From the NCBI GenBank assembly GCA_021823365.1, contig JAKAOD010000275.1, positions 1 to 5,043 of the forward strand: a stretch of DNA of 5,043 bases, given 5' to 3'. This DNA is from Actinomycetes bacterium (GTDB lineage Bacteria > Actinomycetota > Acidimicrobiia > Acidimicrobiales > Bog-793). The notes beneath the pieces were generated by a model. It saw nothing but the letters and a program-made list of their open reading frames with translations, was not told the origin of the DNA and ran no database searches. Below, piece after piece: positions 1 to 5,043 of this stretch. A program made the translations under genes and the position numbers. How positions within the stretch are numbered: the stretch's first letter is position 1; each line of letters starts with the position of its first letter.

Positions 1-158
1 CCGCGGCCCTGGCGCTCCCGGGCCGCCTTGCGCCACTGCATCGCCTGCCCGGTAGCCAGCTGGCGCACCGCCTCATAGCGCAGGACCGGGTGGGCTAGGC
101 GCGCCAGCTCGGCCGGGAGCAGCCGCCGCACGTCCCGGCCCGGCTCGACGCCCACCAG
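1..158 (-). CDS. Fragment of a VWA-domain (CoxE/ViaA-like) protein, cut at both ends
   Basis: The minus strand is open from the left edge through this stretch. It reads as about 52 residues, including GRDVRRLLPAELARLAHPVL (137 down to 78) and then QWRKAARERQGRG towards the left edge. From memory this resembles the linker just before the von Willebrand A domain in CoxE/ViaA-type proteins, where a 'D(L/V)xRLLPSEL' motif precedes 'GRGPxVVCxDxSGSM'. The metal-binding DxSxS site would lie just beyond the left edge and is not seen. Such proteins often pair with MoxR-family AAA+ ATPases, but no partner is in the window. In bases 3–98 the third codon positions of this minus frame are more GC-biased than those of the plus frame, which supports minus-strand coding. 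No start is visible: the frame runs into the kinase gene on the opposite strand, so the N-terminal part is missing or replaced. The family call is moderate; a chance open frame cannot be excluded. Confidence 0.45.
   Translation of the reverse strand, partial: MVGVEPGRDVRRLLPAELARLAHPVLRYEAVRQLATGQAMQWRKAARERQGR
106..145. repeat. Imperfect 13-bp inverted repeat at the gene-fragment junction
   Basis: The left arm agctcggccggga (106–118) matches the reverse complement of tcccggcccggct (133–145) at 11 of 13 positions, around a 14-nt loop. The inner eight base pairs are perfect. It lies where the minus-strand VWA-like fragment gives way to the plus-strand kinase fragment. It is not placed as a terminator, since no T-tract follows in either direction. 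GC-rich inverted repeats are common by chance in DNA of this composition, so its position is more notable than the repeat itself. Confidence 0.5.
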
Positions 159-641
159 TTCTCGCTCCACGAGGTCGTCCTCGACGCAGGGCGGTGCGCC
201 GCCGAGGCCGCCGAGGCGCTCCGCTACGAGTTCGAGGCGGCGGACGTCAAGCTCGCGGTCGAGCGGCCCGACTACGAGCTGCGCGTCGCGGCTGACCCCG
301 ACCGCCTGGCGCAGGTGGTGTCCAACCTCGTCGAGAACGCCCTGAAGTTCGCGAGAACCTCGGTGCGCGTGAGCGTCGGGGAGGCGGCGACGGCCGGCCA
401 CACGGTGCTCGTCGCCGTCGAGGACGACGGTCCCGGCATCGCCGGGGAGGACCTGCCGCACATCTTCGAGCGGCAGTTCAGCTCGACTCGCAGGCCAGCG
501 CGCGCCGCGGGCACCGGGCTGGGCCTCACCATCGTCGCCGAGCTCACCTCGGCGATGAGCGGGGCGGTCGTCGTCGACTCCCCGCTCGGGCCCGACGGCG
601 GCACCCGCATCACCGTCCGCCTCCCGCGCACCGCTGCGTGA
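135..641 (+). CDS. Sensor histidine kinase, 5'-truncated: HATPase_c domain only
   Basis: This is the C-terminal catalytic part of a two-component sensor kinase, which binds ATP and phosphorylates a histidine in the preceding domain. The kinase-like reading begins near ARLDAHQFSL (138–167), typical of the end of the dimerisation domain. The Bergerat-fold boxes follow in order: N box SNLVENALKFA (321–353, catalytic Asn codon 336–338), G1 box DDGPGI (423–440), F box HIFERQF (459–479) and G2 box GTGLGL (510–527). It ends at TGA 639–641. The frame is open only back to 99, because TAG lies at 96–98. The other plus frames stop at 76–78 and 53–55. The phosphoacceptor H-box, membrane segments and sensor are therefore absent, and no start codon can be assigned. 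The GTG at 315 would cut off the N box and is not a credible start. No response regulator gene is in the window. The domain call is firm; whether the gene is a pseudogene or an artefact of a chimeric join is open. Confidence 0.88.
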   Translation, partial: PARLDAHQFSLHEVVLDAGRCAAEAAEALRYEFEAADVKLAVERPDYELRVAADPDRLAQVVSNLVENALKFARTSVRVSVGEAATAGHTVLVAVEDDGPGIAGEDLPHIFERQFSSTRRPARAAGTGLGLTIVAELTSAMSGAVVVDSPLGPDGGTRITVRLPRTAA

Positions 642-666
642 CGGCCTGACCGGCAGGACAGAGGCT

Positions 667-678
667 GCGTGATCACGC
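667..678. repeat. Perfect 12-bp palindrome between convergent genes
   Basis: The sequence gcgtgatcacgc is its own reverse complement. It sits in the 31-nt gap between the kinase stop and the ygfZ stop and overlaps the latter (673–675). The left half, gcgtga, also occurs at 636–641 over the kinase stop codon, as part of a 9-bp direct repeat gctgcgtga (633–641 and 664–672). That copy could pair with tcacgc at 673–678. No T-run follows, so this is not called a terminator. It could be a protein-binding site or chance. Confidence 0.4.
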
Positions 679-1653
679 CCCCATCGGGAGCTCGGCCACC
701 TCGGCGCGACGCCCGCCCGAGCCGGCCGCGCCGGTCGGGGGACCACCGAGCAGGACCGCCACCGGAGGGGTGACCTCACGGCGGACATAGGCAAGGGCGA
801 CGGTCGCGCCGAGGCCGGGCGACCAGGCGGCGCTCGTCACCTCGCCGACCTGCCGCCCGTCGAGCAGCAGGGCCTCGCCCGGGTGGGCGTCCGGCGCCTG
901 CGCCTGCACCGGCGCCGACAGGGAGTGCTCGTCGCCCGCGACGAGCAGGCCTCGCAGGCGCCGGGGCACGTTGCGGCCCCGGGCGTCGATGCGGGCGACG
1001 AGCTCCTGACCGGGATAGCAGCCCTTGGCGAAGCTCACGGCGCGGCGGACGACGCCCGCCTCCTCCGGGATCGTGCGCTCGGTGATCTCCCGGCCCATCA
1101 CCGGCTGACCTGCCTCGATGCGCGCCGCCTCGAGGGCTCGCCCGTCGCCGAGCGGGACCTCGGCAGGGCGCCGCACGTCGGGCGCGACGAGGTCGAGGCC
1201 GGCGAGGCCGGGCCATCGGACGGCGAGCGCCGCGCCGCCCGTGACGCAGGCACCGACCTCCTCGCCCGAGAGCTCGAGGGACTTCGGCCCTCGGAGGGCG
1301 AGCATCGGCCAGCGCGCGACCTCGAGGTCGACCTTCACGCGCAGGCGAAAGCGAGAGAGCCGCTCCCGCACGGCGTCCCCGTAGCCGGCTGCCACCACCA
1401 CCAGCGCCACCTGTTCTTCGACCCGGGCGACGCGCACGTAGGCCTCGACGCGCCCCTGCGGCGCGAGGAGGAGGGACTCCACCGACTCACCGACTGCGAG
1501 CGTCGCGAGGTCCTGGCTGCACTGGGTCTGGAGGTAGGACAGCGCGTCGGGCCCGCTGGCACGCACGACGTCGCACTCCACCGCGCAGGCGACGGCGCCC
1601 TCACGAAGAGCCCTGTAGCTCGCCGCGAGCCCGAGGGGCGCCGGGGAGCTCAC
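673..1653 (-). CDS. ygfZ: YgfZ/GcvT-like folate-binding protein
   Basis: This is a 326-residue protein of the YgfZ family (COG0354), cytosolic relatives of the glycine-cleavage T protein. In E. coli, YgfZ binds tetrahydrofolate and supports assembly or repair of certain Fe-S enzymes, including MiaB. The family signature KGCYPGQE is intact at residues 210–217 and includes the conserved cysteine. Other family-like stretches are GPDALSYLQTQCSQDL (34–49), LLLAPQGRV (61–69), RFRLRVKVDLE (101–111) and the run from ARIEAG to IPEEAG (177–200). The start chosen is GTG at 1653, whose last two bases lie in the trpE stop (GTGA, 4-nt overlap). An ATG at 1761 is in frame, but the added residues are arginine/proline-rich out-of-frame trpE sequence. 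No strong Shine-Dalgarno is seen, so translation is probably coupled to trpE. It is the last gene of the operon seen here and converges with the kinase fragment. A role in amino-acid synthesis is not implied by the sequence; co-transcription is the only link. Confidence 0.9.
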   Translation of the reverse strand: MSSPAPLGLAASYRALREGAVACAVECDVVRASGPDALSYLQTQCSQDLATLAVGESVESLLLAPQGRVEAYVRVARVEEQVALVVVAAGYGDAVRERLSRFRLRVKVDLEVARWPMLALRGPKSLELSGEEVGACVTGGAALAVRWPGLAGLDLVAPDVRRPAEVPLGDGRALEAARIEAGQPVMGREITERTIPEEAGVVRRAVSFAKGCYPGQELVARIDARGRNVPRRLRGLLVAGDEHSLSAPVQAQAPDAHPGEALLLDGRQVGEVTSAAWSPGLGATVALAYVRREVTPPVAVLLGGPPTGAAGSGGRRAEVAELPMGA

Positions 1654-3203
1654 GTCGCCGACGTCCCGCCGGGCTCTGGGGCGGCGGGACGGGCGGCGTC
1701 CGCCGCGAGGAGCCGCGCGCCGGCCACTGCTGCGAGGATCGAGCGTGCCTTCGCCTGGCACTCGCGGTCCTCGTCCTCGGGGACGCTGTCGGCGACGATC
1801 CCGGCGCCGGCCTGCACCGACGCCCGGCCGTCCGGTCCGAGGACGAGGGTGCGGATCGCGATCGCGGTGTCGAGGTTGCCGGAGAAGTCGACGTAACCGA
1901 CGACGCCGGCGTACGGGCCGCGGCGTGTCGGCTCCAGGCTGTCGATGATCTCCATCGCCCGGACCTTCGGCGCGCCCGAGACCGTCCCGGCGGGCAGCGT
2001 CGCGCGAAGCACGTCGATCGGGCCCTTGCCGGCGAGAAGCTCGCCGGACACCTGAGAGGTGAGGTGCATGACGTGGCTGTACCGCTCGAGGGACATCAGC
2101 TCGTCGACCTGCTCGGTGCCGAAGCGCACGACCCGCCCGACGTCGTTGCGCGCCAGGTCGACGAGCATGACGTGCTCGGCGACCTCCTTCGGGTGCTCGG
2201 CGAGCTCGGCGGCGAGCGCCCGGTCCTCGACCTCGCTCCTCCCCCTCGGGCGCGTGCCGGCGATCGGGCGCGAGATCACTCTCCCGCCGAGCAGCTGCAC
2301 CATCGGCTCGGGCGAGGCCCCCACGACGGTGACGCCGCCCTGGCGGACGAAGAACATGTACGGGCTCGGATTGACCTGGCGGAGGACGCGGTAGACATCG
2401 AAGGGATCGACGTCGACGTCGAGGTCGAACCGTTGCGAGAGCACGATCTGGAAGGCGTCGCCCGCCCGGATGTGCTCCTTCGCCGCCTCGACGGCAAGGC
2501 AGAACTGCTCGGAGCCGAGGGTCCGGCGGACCTCTTCCGGCGCCAGCCGCGCGTCAGGATCGGGCGGCGGCGCAAGGAGCCCGGCGGCGGGGCGCTCGAG
2601 GTCGGCCCGAAGGCGCGTCAATCTCCCGACCGCCTGGTCGTAGCGCGGCCGCAGCTCGCCGTCGGGCGGAAGGACGACGTTGTCGAGCAGCACGGCCCGG
2701 CTGTGCCAGTGGTCGAAGGCGACGAGCTCGCCGATCACCGAGACGACGGCGTCGGGCAGGTCGCGATCGTCGGGCGGGGGATCGGCGAGGCGCTCGACCT
2801 CCCTGACGACGTCGTAGCCGAGGTACCCGACGATCCCGCTCGTGAGCGGCGGCAGCTCCGATACCGCCGGGGCCCTGCAGCCCTCGAGCAGCGCCTCGAG
2901 GCAGGCGAGCACGCCGCCGGACAGCGGGACGGCGACCGGTAGCTCGCCTGCCACGACCTCGACGTCGCGGGCGCGTGCGACGAGCGTCGCCGCCGGCGCC
3001 CGCCCGAGAAAGGAGTAGCGGCCGAAACGGCCGCCCCGTTCGACCGACTCGAGAAGGAAGCCGTCGCCGTCGCCGACGACCGAGCGGAAGGCGCCCACCG
3101 GTGTGGTCGCGTCGGCGAGGAGCTCCTGCCAGACCGGCACGACGCTATGGGTGCGCGCAAGCTCGACGAAACGGTCGTAGCCGATGACGGCGCCGTCAGC
3201 CAA
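1650..3203 (-). CDS. trpE: Anthranilate synthase component I (TrpE)
   Basis: This large subunit converts chorismate to anthranilate, the first committed step of tryptophan synthesis, using ammonia from a TrpG glutaminase that is not in this window. From the TTG at 3203 it is 517 residues, normal for the family. The N-terminal domain has the tryptophan-feedback motif LLES (50–53), followed by RYSFLG (62–67). The chorismate-binding domain shows SPYMFF (280–285), ASPEP (296–300), PIAGT (313–317), [12 protein letters not shown] (343–354), GTVSGAPK (406–413) and [13 protein letters not shown] (466–478). Alanine in PIAGT, where aminodeoxychorismate synthases carry the lysine of PIKGT, supports TrpE over PabB. 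The TTG overlaps the hisI stop by 8 nt. It is the only usable in-frame start ahead of the conserved [13 protein letters not shown]; an upstream ATG at 3356 would add out-of-frame hisI sequence. No good Shine-Dalgarno precedes it, so coupling to hisI is likely. No leader peptide or attenuator is visible. An intact LLES motif suggests ordinary tryptophan inhibition. Confidence 0.96.
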   Translation of the reverse strand: MADGAVIGYDRFVELARTHSVVPVWQELLADATTPVGAFRSVVGDGDGFLLESVERGGRFGRYSFLGRAPAATLVARARDVEVVAGELPVAVPLSGGVLACLEALLEGCRAPAVSELPPLTSGIVGYLGYDVVREVERLADPPPDDRDLPDAVVSVIGELVAFDHWHSRAVLLDNVVLPPDGELRPRYDQAVGRLTRLRADLERPAAGLLAPPPDPDARLAPEEVRRTLGSEQFCLAVEAAKEHIRAGDAFQIVLSQRFDLDVDVDPFDVYRVLRQVNPSPYMFFVRQGGVTVVGASPEPMVQLLGGRVISRPIAGTRPRGRSEVEDRALAAELAEHPKEVAEHVMLVDLARNDVGRVVRFGTEQVDELMSLERYSHVMHLTSQVSGELLAGKGPIDVLRATLPAGTVSGAPKVRAMEIIDSLEPTRRGPYAGVVGYVDFSGNLDTAIAIRTLVLGPDGRASVQAGAGIVADSVPEDEDRECQAKARSILAAVAGARLLAADAARPAAPEPGGTSAT

Positions 3204-3573
3204 GGTTGGTCGAGACGCCGAAGGAGCGGTAGAAGCAGGAGCGCTCGCCCGTGTGGCACGCGCCGCTGCCTTCCTGGTCGACCTCGACGAGCAGTGCGTC
3301 GCCGTCGCAGTCGTAGGAGACGCGGCGCACCCACTGGCGGTTGCCGGAGGTCTCACCCTTGCACCAGTACTCGCCGCGACTGCGGCTGAAGAACCAGCTG
3401 CGTCCGGTGGTGAGCGATCTCGCGAGCGCCTCGCGGTCCATGTAGCCGACCATCAGCACCTCTCGCGTCGACGCTTCCTGGACGACGGCGACGACGAGGC
3501 CGTCGGGGCCGAAGCGGACGCAGGCAAGCTCGTCCTCCGACGCCTCGATGCGCGTCCCCTGACGGGTGCTCAC
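3196..3573 (-). CDS. hisI: Phosphoribosyl-AMP cyclohydrolase (HisI)
   Basis: HisI hydrolyses the purine ring of phosphoribosyl-AMP to give ProFAR, the third step of histidine synthesis and the one just before HisA. The protein is 125 residues, the usual size of the single-domain enzyme; there is no fused HisE pyrophosphohydrolase. Conserved features are VGYMDREAL (42–50), TSGNRQWV (75–82), DCDGD (88–92) and [12 protein letters not shown] (105–116). Cys89, Cys106 and Cys113 match the spacing of the zinc ligands, and the aspartates around Cys89 match the magnesium-binding set known for the archaeal enzyme. The start is GTG at 3573, forming a GTGA overlap with the stop of the GroES-like gene. 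The longer in-frame ATG at 3756 would add arginine-rich sequence that is only the neighbouring gene in another frame. The tail overlaps the trpE start by 8 nt. Function is secure; the start is supported by the overlap pattern rather than by a clear ribosome-binding site. Confidence 0.96.
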   Translation of the reverse strand: MSTRQGTRIEASEDELACVRFGPDGLVVAVVQEASTREVLMVGYMDREALARSLTTGRSWFFSRSRGEYWCKGETSGNRQWVRRVSYDCDGDALLVEVDQEGSGACHTGERSCFYRSFGVSTNLG

Positions 3574-3935
3574 AGGTACAGGCCCGTCCCCCCGCCGAGC
3601 CGCTCGGCGGCGACCGCGTGGATGTCGCGCTCGCGAAGGATGAGGTAGGTCTCGCCCTGTACCTCGACCTCGAAGCACTCCTCGGGGTTGAACAGCACCT
3701 TGTCGCCGGACTTCACCGTGCGCACGTGCGGGCCGACCGTCACGACGCTCGCCCACGCGAGCCGCTTCGCCACCTGGGCGGTCGCAGGGATGAGTATCCC
3801 GGCACGGGACCGCCGCTCGCCCTCGGAGGGCGGGACCTGCACGAGCACCCGGTCGTTCAGCATCGTCACCGGCTGCTTGACGCCATTGAGCGTCAGGTCA
3901 TGCGTCGCGGTCTCTGCGCCGGCCACCTCCGCCAC
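3570..3935 (-). CDS. GroES/Cpn10-like protein within the his operon
   Basis: This 121-residue protein carries a Cpn10 fold from about residue 22 onward: [10 protein letters not shown] (25–34), a mobile-loop-like segment with GILIP (46–50), VVTVGPHV (64–71), GDKVLF (77–82) and [12 protein letters not shown] (97–108). These match the GroES landmarks LxDRVLV, GIxLP, GDKVLF and YLILxExDI. A short tail ending TGLYL follows. No GroEL is nearby, and canonical groES genes normally sit beside groEL, so this is probably a divergent paralogue, not the housekeeping co-chaperonin. Whether it caps a GroEL ring is unknown. The start is uncertain. GTG 3935 is preferred because GAGG lies 7 nt upstream and the 34-nt gap after hisF fits. 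GTG 3926, GTG 3869 and ATG 3863 are alternatives, the last giving a bare 97-residue domain that clips the first strand. An ATG at 4043 would run back into hisF. Its stop is shared with the hisI start (GTGA), tying expression of the two together. Confidence 0.88.
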   Translation of the reverse strand: MAEVAGAETATHDLTLNGVKQPVTMLNDRVLVQVPPSEGERRSRAGILIPATAQVAKRLAWASVVTVGPHVRTVKSGDKVLFNPEECFEVEVQGETYLILRERDIHAVAAERLGGGTGLYL

Positions 3936-3937
3936 GG

Positions 3938-3951
3938 TAGTGCCTCGGGAC
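3938..3951 (-). promoter_or_regulatory. Probable ribosome-binding site of the GroES-like gene
   Basis: On the minus strand the bases before GTG 3935 read cccgaggcactaccGTG. The GAGG core (3946–3943) lies 7 nt ahead of the start codon, a normal spacing. This is the only gene in the operon separated from its upstream neighbour, so it is the only one that would need an independent initiation site within a true gap. It supports 3935 over the GTG at 3926, which is preceded immediately by ggcgga with no spacer. Confidence 0.5.
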
Positions 3952-3969
3952 CCTGCCTCCGCCAGGAGC

Positions 3970-4749
3970 TCAGGCGCCGGCCGGTCCGAGCTCAGGCGCG
4001 GGCCGGACGGCGATGCCGGCCGAGGCGAGATGCCGCTTGGCATCGGCCACCCCGAAGCGGCCGTAGTGGAAGATCGAGGCGGCGAGGAGGGCGTCGGCGC
4101 CCGCTCGCGCGCCTTCGACGAGATGGTCGAGCGTGCCGACGCCGCCGGAGGCGACGACCGGGACGCCGACGGACCCGCTCAGCCGACCGAGGAGCTCGAG
4201 GTCGTAGCCGGCCTCCGTGCCGTCGCGGTCCATCGACGTGACGAGCAGCTCGCCAGCGCCCAGCCGTTCGGCGACGACGGCCCAGGTGAGGGCGTCGAGG
4301 CCCGTCGCCCGGCGACCTCCGTGGCTGTAGACCTCGAAGCCGTCGCCGCGCCGGCGAGCGTCGATCGCGACGACGACGCACTGGGAGCCGAACGTCTCGG
4401 CAAGCTCGGCGACGAGGGACGGGCGGGCGATCGCCGCGGAGTTGACCGCGACCTTGTCCGCGCCGGCGCCGAGCAGCACCCGTGCGTCGTCGAGCCGGCG
4501 CACCCCGCCGCCGACCGTGAGGGGGATGAAGACCTCCTCGGCCGTGCGCCGCACGACCTCGACCATCGTCGAGCGACCCTCGCTCGAGGCGGTGATGTCG
4601 AGGAAGACGAGCTCGTCGGCGCCAGACTCGTCGTAACGCCGAGCGAGCTCCACGGGGTCGCCGGCGTCGCGCAAGTCCACGAAGTTCACGCCCTTCACCA
4701 CCCGCCCGGCGTCGACGTCCAGGCAGGGGACGACCCTCACGAAGCGCAC
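3970..4749 (-). CDS. hisF: Imidazole glycerol phosphate synthase, cyclase subunit (HisF)
   Basis: HisF is the (βα)8-barrel cyclase that joins PRFAR with ammonia from the HisH glutaminase to give imidazole-glycerol phosphate and AICAR. The 259-residue protein is complete. With the start at GTG 4749 its residues fall in register with the Thermotoga maritima enzyme: catalytic Asp11 (PCLDVDAG) and Asp130 ([10 protein letters not shown]), and the ammonia-gate set Arg5, Glu46, Lys99 and Glu167. TSMDRDGT (171–178) and ASGGVG (200–205) form the second phosphate-binding half. This register argues against the alternative GTG at 4740. So does the GGGGAGG that ends 10 nt upstream of 4749. The alternative would make a GTGA overlap with the hisA stop but shorten the protein by three residues. 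From 4749 the overlap with hisA is 13 nt. HisH is not in the window and presumably lies beyond the right edge. The C-terminus carries a short proline/alanine-rich extension, probably unimportant. Confidence 0.98.
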   Translation of the reverse strand: MRFVRVVPCLDVDAGRVVKGVNFVDLRDAGDPVELARRYDESGADELVFLDITASSEGRSTMVEVVRRTAEEVFIPLTVGGGVRRLDDARVLLGAGADKVAVNSAAIARPSLVAELAETFGSQCVVVAIDARRRGDGFEVYSHGGRRATGLDALTWAVVAERLGAGELLVTSMDRDGTEAGYDLELLGRLSGSVGVPVVASGGVGTLDHLVEGARAGADALLAASIFHYGRFGVADAKRHLASAGIAVRPAPELGPAGA

Positions 4750-5043
4750 GCCGCCATCGCCTCCCCGAGCGTCAGCCGCCCGTCGAGCAGAGCCTTCCCG
4801 ACAACGGCGCCGGCGAGGCGGCGACCGGAGGACTCGAGCGCCGCGAGCTCGGCGAGGTCCGCCGCCGAGCCGATCCCCCCCGACGCGACGACCGGGAGCG
4901 CGGTGCGCTCGAGCAGGTGCCGGTAGCCGGCGACGTCGGGACCGGCGAGGGTCCCGTCGCGGGAGATGTCGGTGACGACGAGGGCGGCGAGCGGCGAGGC
5001 CTCGAAGGGGGCGACGGCGTCTAGCAGCTCGACCCCCGGATCC
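4737..5043 (-). CDS. hisA: ProFAR isomerase HisA or bifunctional PriA, C-terminal part
   Basis: This is the last 101 residues of a (βα)8-barrel isomerase that converts ProFAR to PRFAR; about 60% of the gene lies beyond the right edge. The reading frame is not in the supplied translations and was read directly from the minus strand. Visible motifs are [15 protein letters not shown] (residues 22–36 of the fragment), VVASGGIGS (51–59) and [15 protein letters not shown] (77–91), ending at TGA 4739–4737. The Thr and Asp of TDISRDGT correspond to the conserved active-site region of HisA. In many Actinobacteria this gene is priA, which also does the TrpF step of tryptophan synthesis. The residues that discriminate lie in the missing N-terminal part. 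Here the motif is GPD, where the Streptomyces and Mycobacterium PriA I recall have GPN, so the dual function is undecided. Its stop overlaps the hisF start by 13 nt, with no impA gene between them. Confidence 0.95.
   Translation of the reverse strand, partial: DPGVELLDAVAPFEASPLAALVVTDISRDGTLAGPDVAGYRHLLERTALPVVASGGIGSAADLAELAALESSGRRLAGAVVGKALLDGRLTLGEAMAACAS
4760..4766 (-). promoter_or_regulatory. Ribosome-binding site of hisF
   Basis: On the minus strand ggggagg (inside the end of hisA) lies 10 nt ahead of the hisF GTG at 4749. It is the best Shine-Dalgarno match seen in the operon. It favours 4749 over the GTG at 4740, from which it would be 19 nt away. Confidence 0.6.

Noticed and set aside
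642..672. Possible rho-independent terminator between the convergent genes
   Set aside because: A cctg/cagg stem (645–648/654–657) and the palindrome are present, but the stems are short and no T-tract follows on either strand.
272..676. Minus-strand open frame of 134 codons opposite the kinase fragment
   Set aside because: It is Ser/Arg/Ala-rich without motifs, while the plus strand has all four HATPase boxes in order.
883..1896. Plus-strand open frame of 337 codons opposite ygfZ and the end of trpE
   Set aside because: It crosses the ygfZ/trpE boundary in antisense and shows no domain. The minus strand carries the intact KGCYPGQE and TrpE motifs.
2411..2428. gacgtcgacgtcgaggtc repeat-like stretch
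   Set aside because: It simply encodes a Asp-Val-rich strand inside the TrpE chorismate-binding domain and is too short and imperfect to be a separate repeat element.
2064..2942. Long plus-strand open frame (292 codons) opposite trpE
   Set aside because: It is rich in Asp, Arg, His and Gly with no recognisable domain and lies wholly antisense to a clear trpE. Long antisense frames are expected at this GC content.
3204..3300. Possible trp leader peptide or attenuator ahead of trpE
   Set aside because: The region is hisI coding sequence overlapping the trpE start. There is no run of Trp codons and no room for a leader.
3688..4926. Plus-strand open frame of 412 codons opposite the GroES-like gene, hisF and hisA
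   Set aside because: It spans three convincing minus-strand genes, has low-complexity composition and no family motif. It is a shadow frame.

Overview
The window is very GC-rich, and its genes start mostly with GTG or TTG and overlap tightly. The gene order hisA–hisF–hisI–trpE on one strand is the arrangement typical of Actinobacteria. A member of that phylum, possibly Acidimicrobiia-like, is the best guess. This rests on gene order and protein style, not on a marker gene.

Most of the window (about 673 to 5043) is one dense minus-strand operon, read from the right edge leftwards: hisA (C-terminal part only, cut by the right edge), hisF, a GroES/Cpn10-like gene, hisI, trpE and ygfZ. Stop and start codons overlap at four of the five junctions (13, 4, 8 and 4 nt). 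The exception is a 34-nt gap between hisF and the GroES-like gene. No promoter is visible inside the operon, so transcription probably starts beyond the right edge.

HisA and HisF catalyse consecutive steps of histidine synthesis (ProFAR isomerisation, then imidazole-glycerol-phosphate formation with HisH). HisI acts just before HisA, opening the ring of phosphoribosyl-AMP. TrpE starts the tryptophan branch from chorismate. YgfZ is a folate-binding, GcvT-like protein linked to iron-sulfur enzyme maintenance. The GroES-like protein has no obvious metabolic role here and is the least expected gene.

The left end is different. From about 135 to 641 the plus strand encodes the ATP-binding end of a sensor histidine kinase, convergent with ygfZ. 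Its dimerisation/phosphoacceptor part is missing, and all three plus frames are closed between 53 and 98. Bases 1 to about 158 read well on the minus strand as a piece of a VWA-domain (CoxE/ViaA-like) protein. Two unrelated, oppositely oriented gene pieces therefore meet around 130–160, at an imperfect inverted repeat. This is either a real rearrangement or a chimeric join made during amplification, cloning or assembly.

No RNA gene, insertion sequence, CRISPR array or convincing terminator was seen, and no stretch longer than 300 bases lacks a gene.
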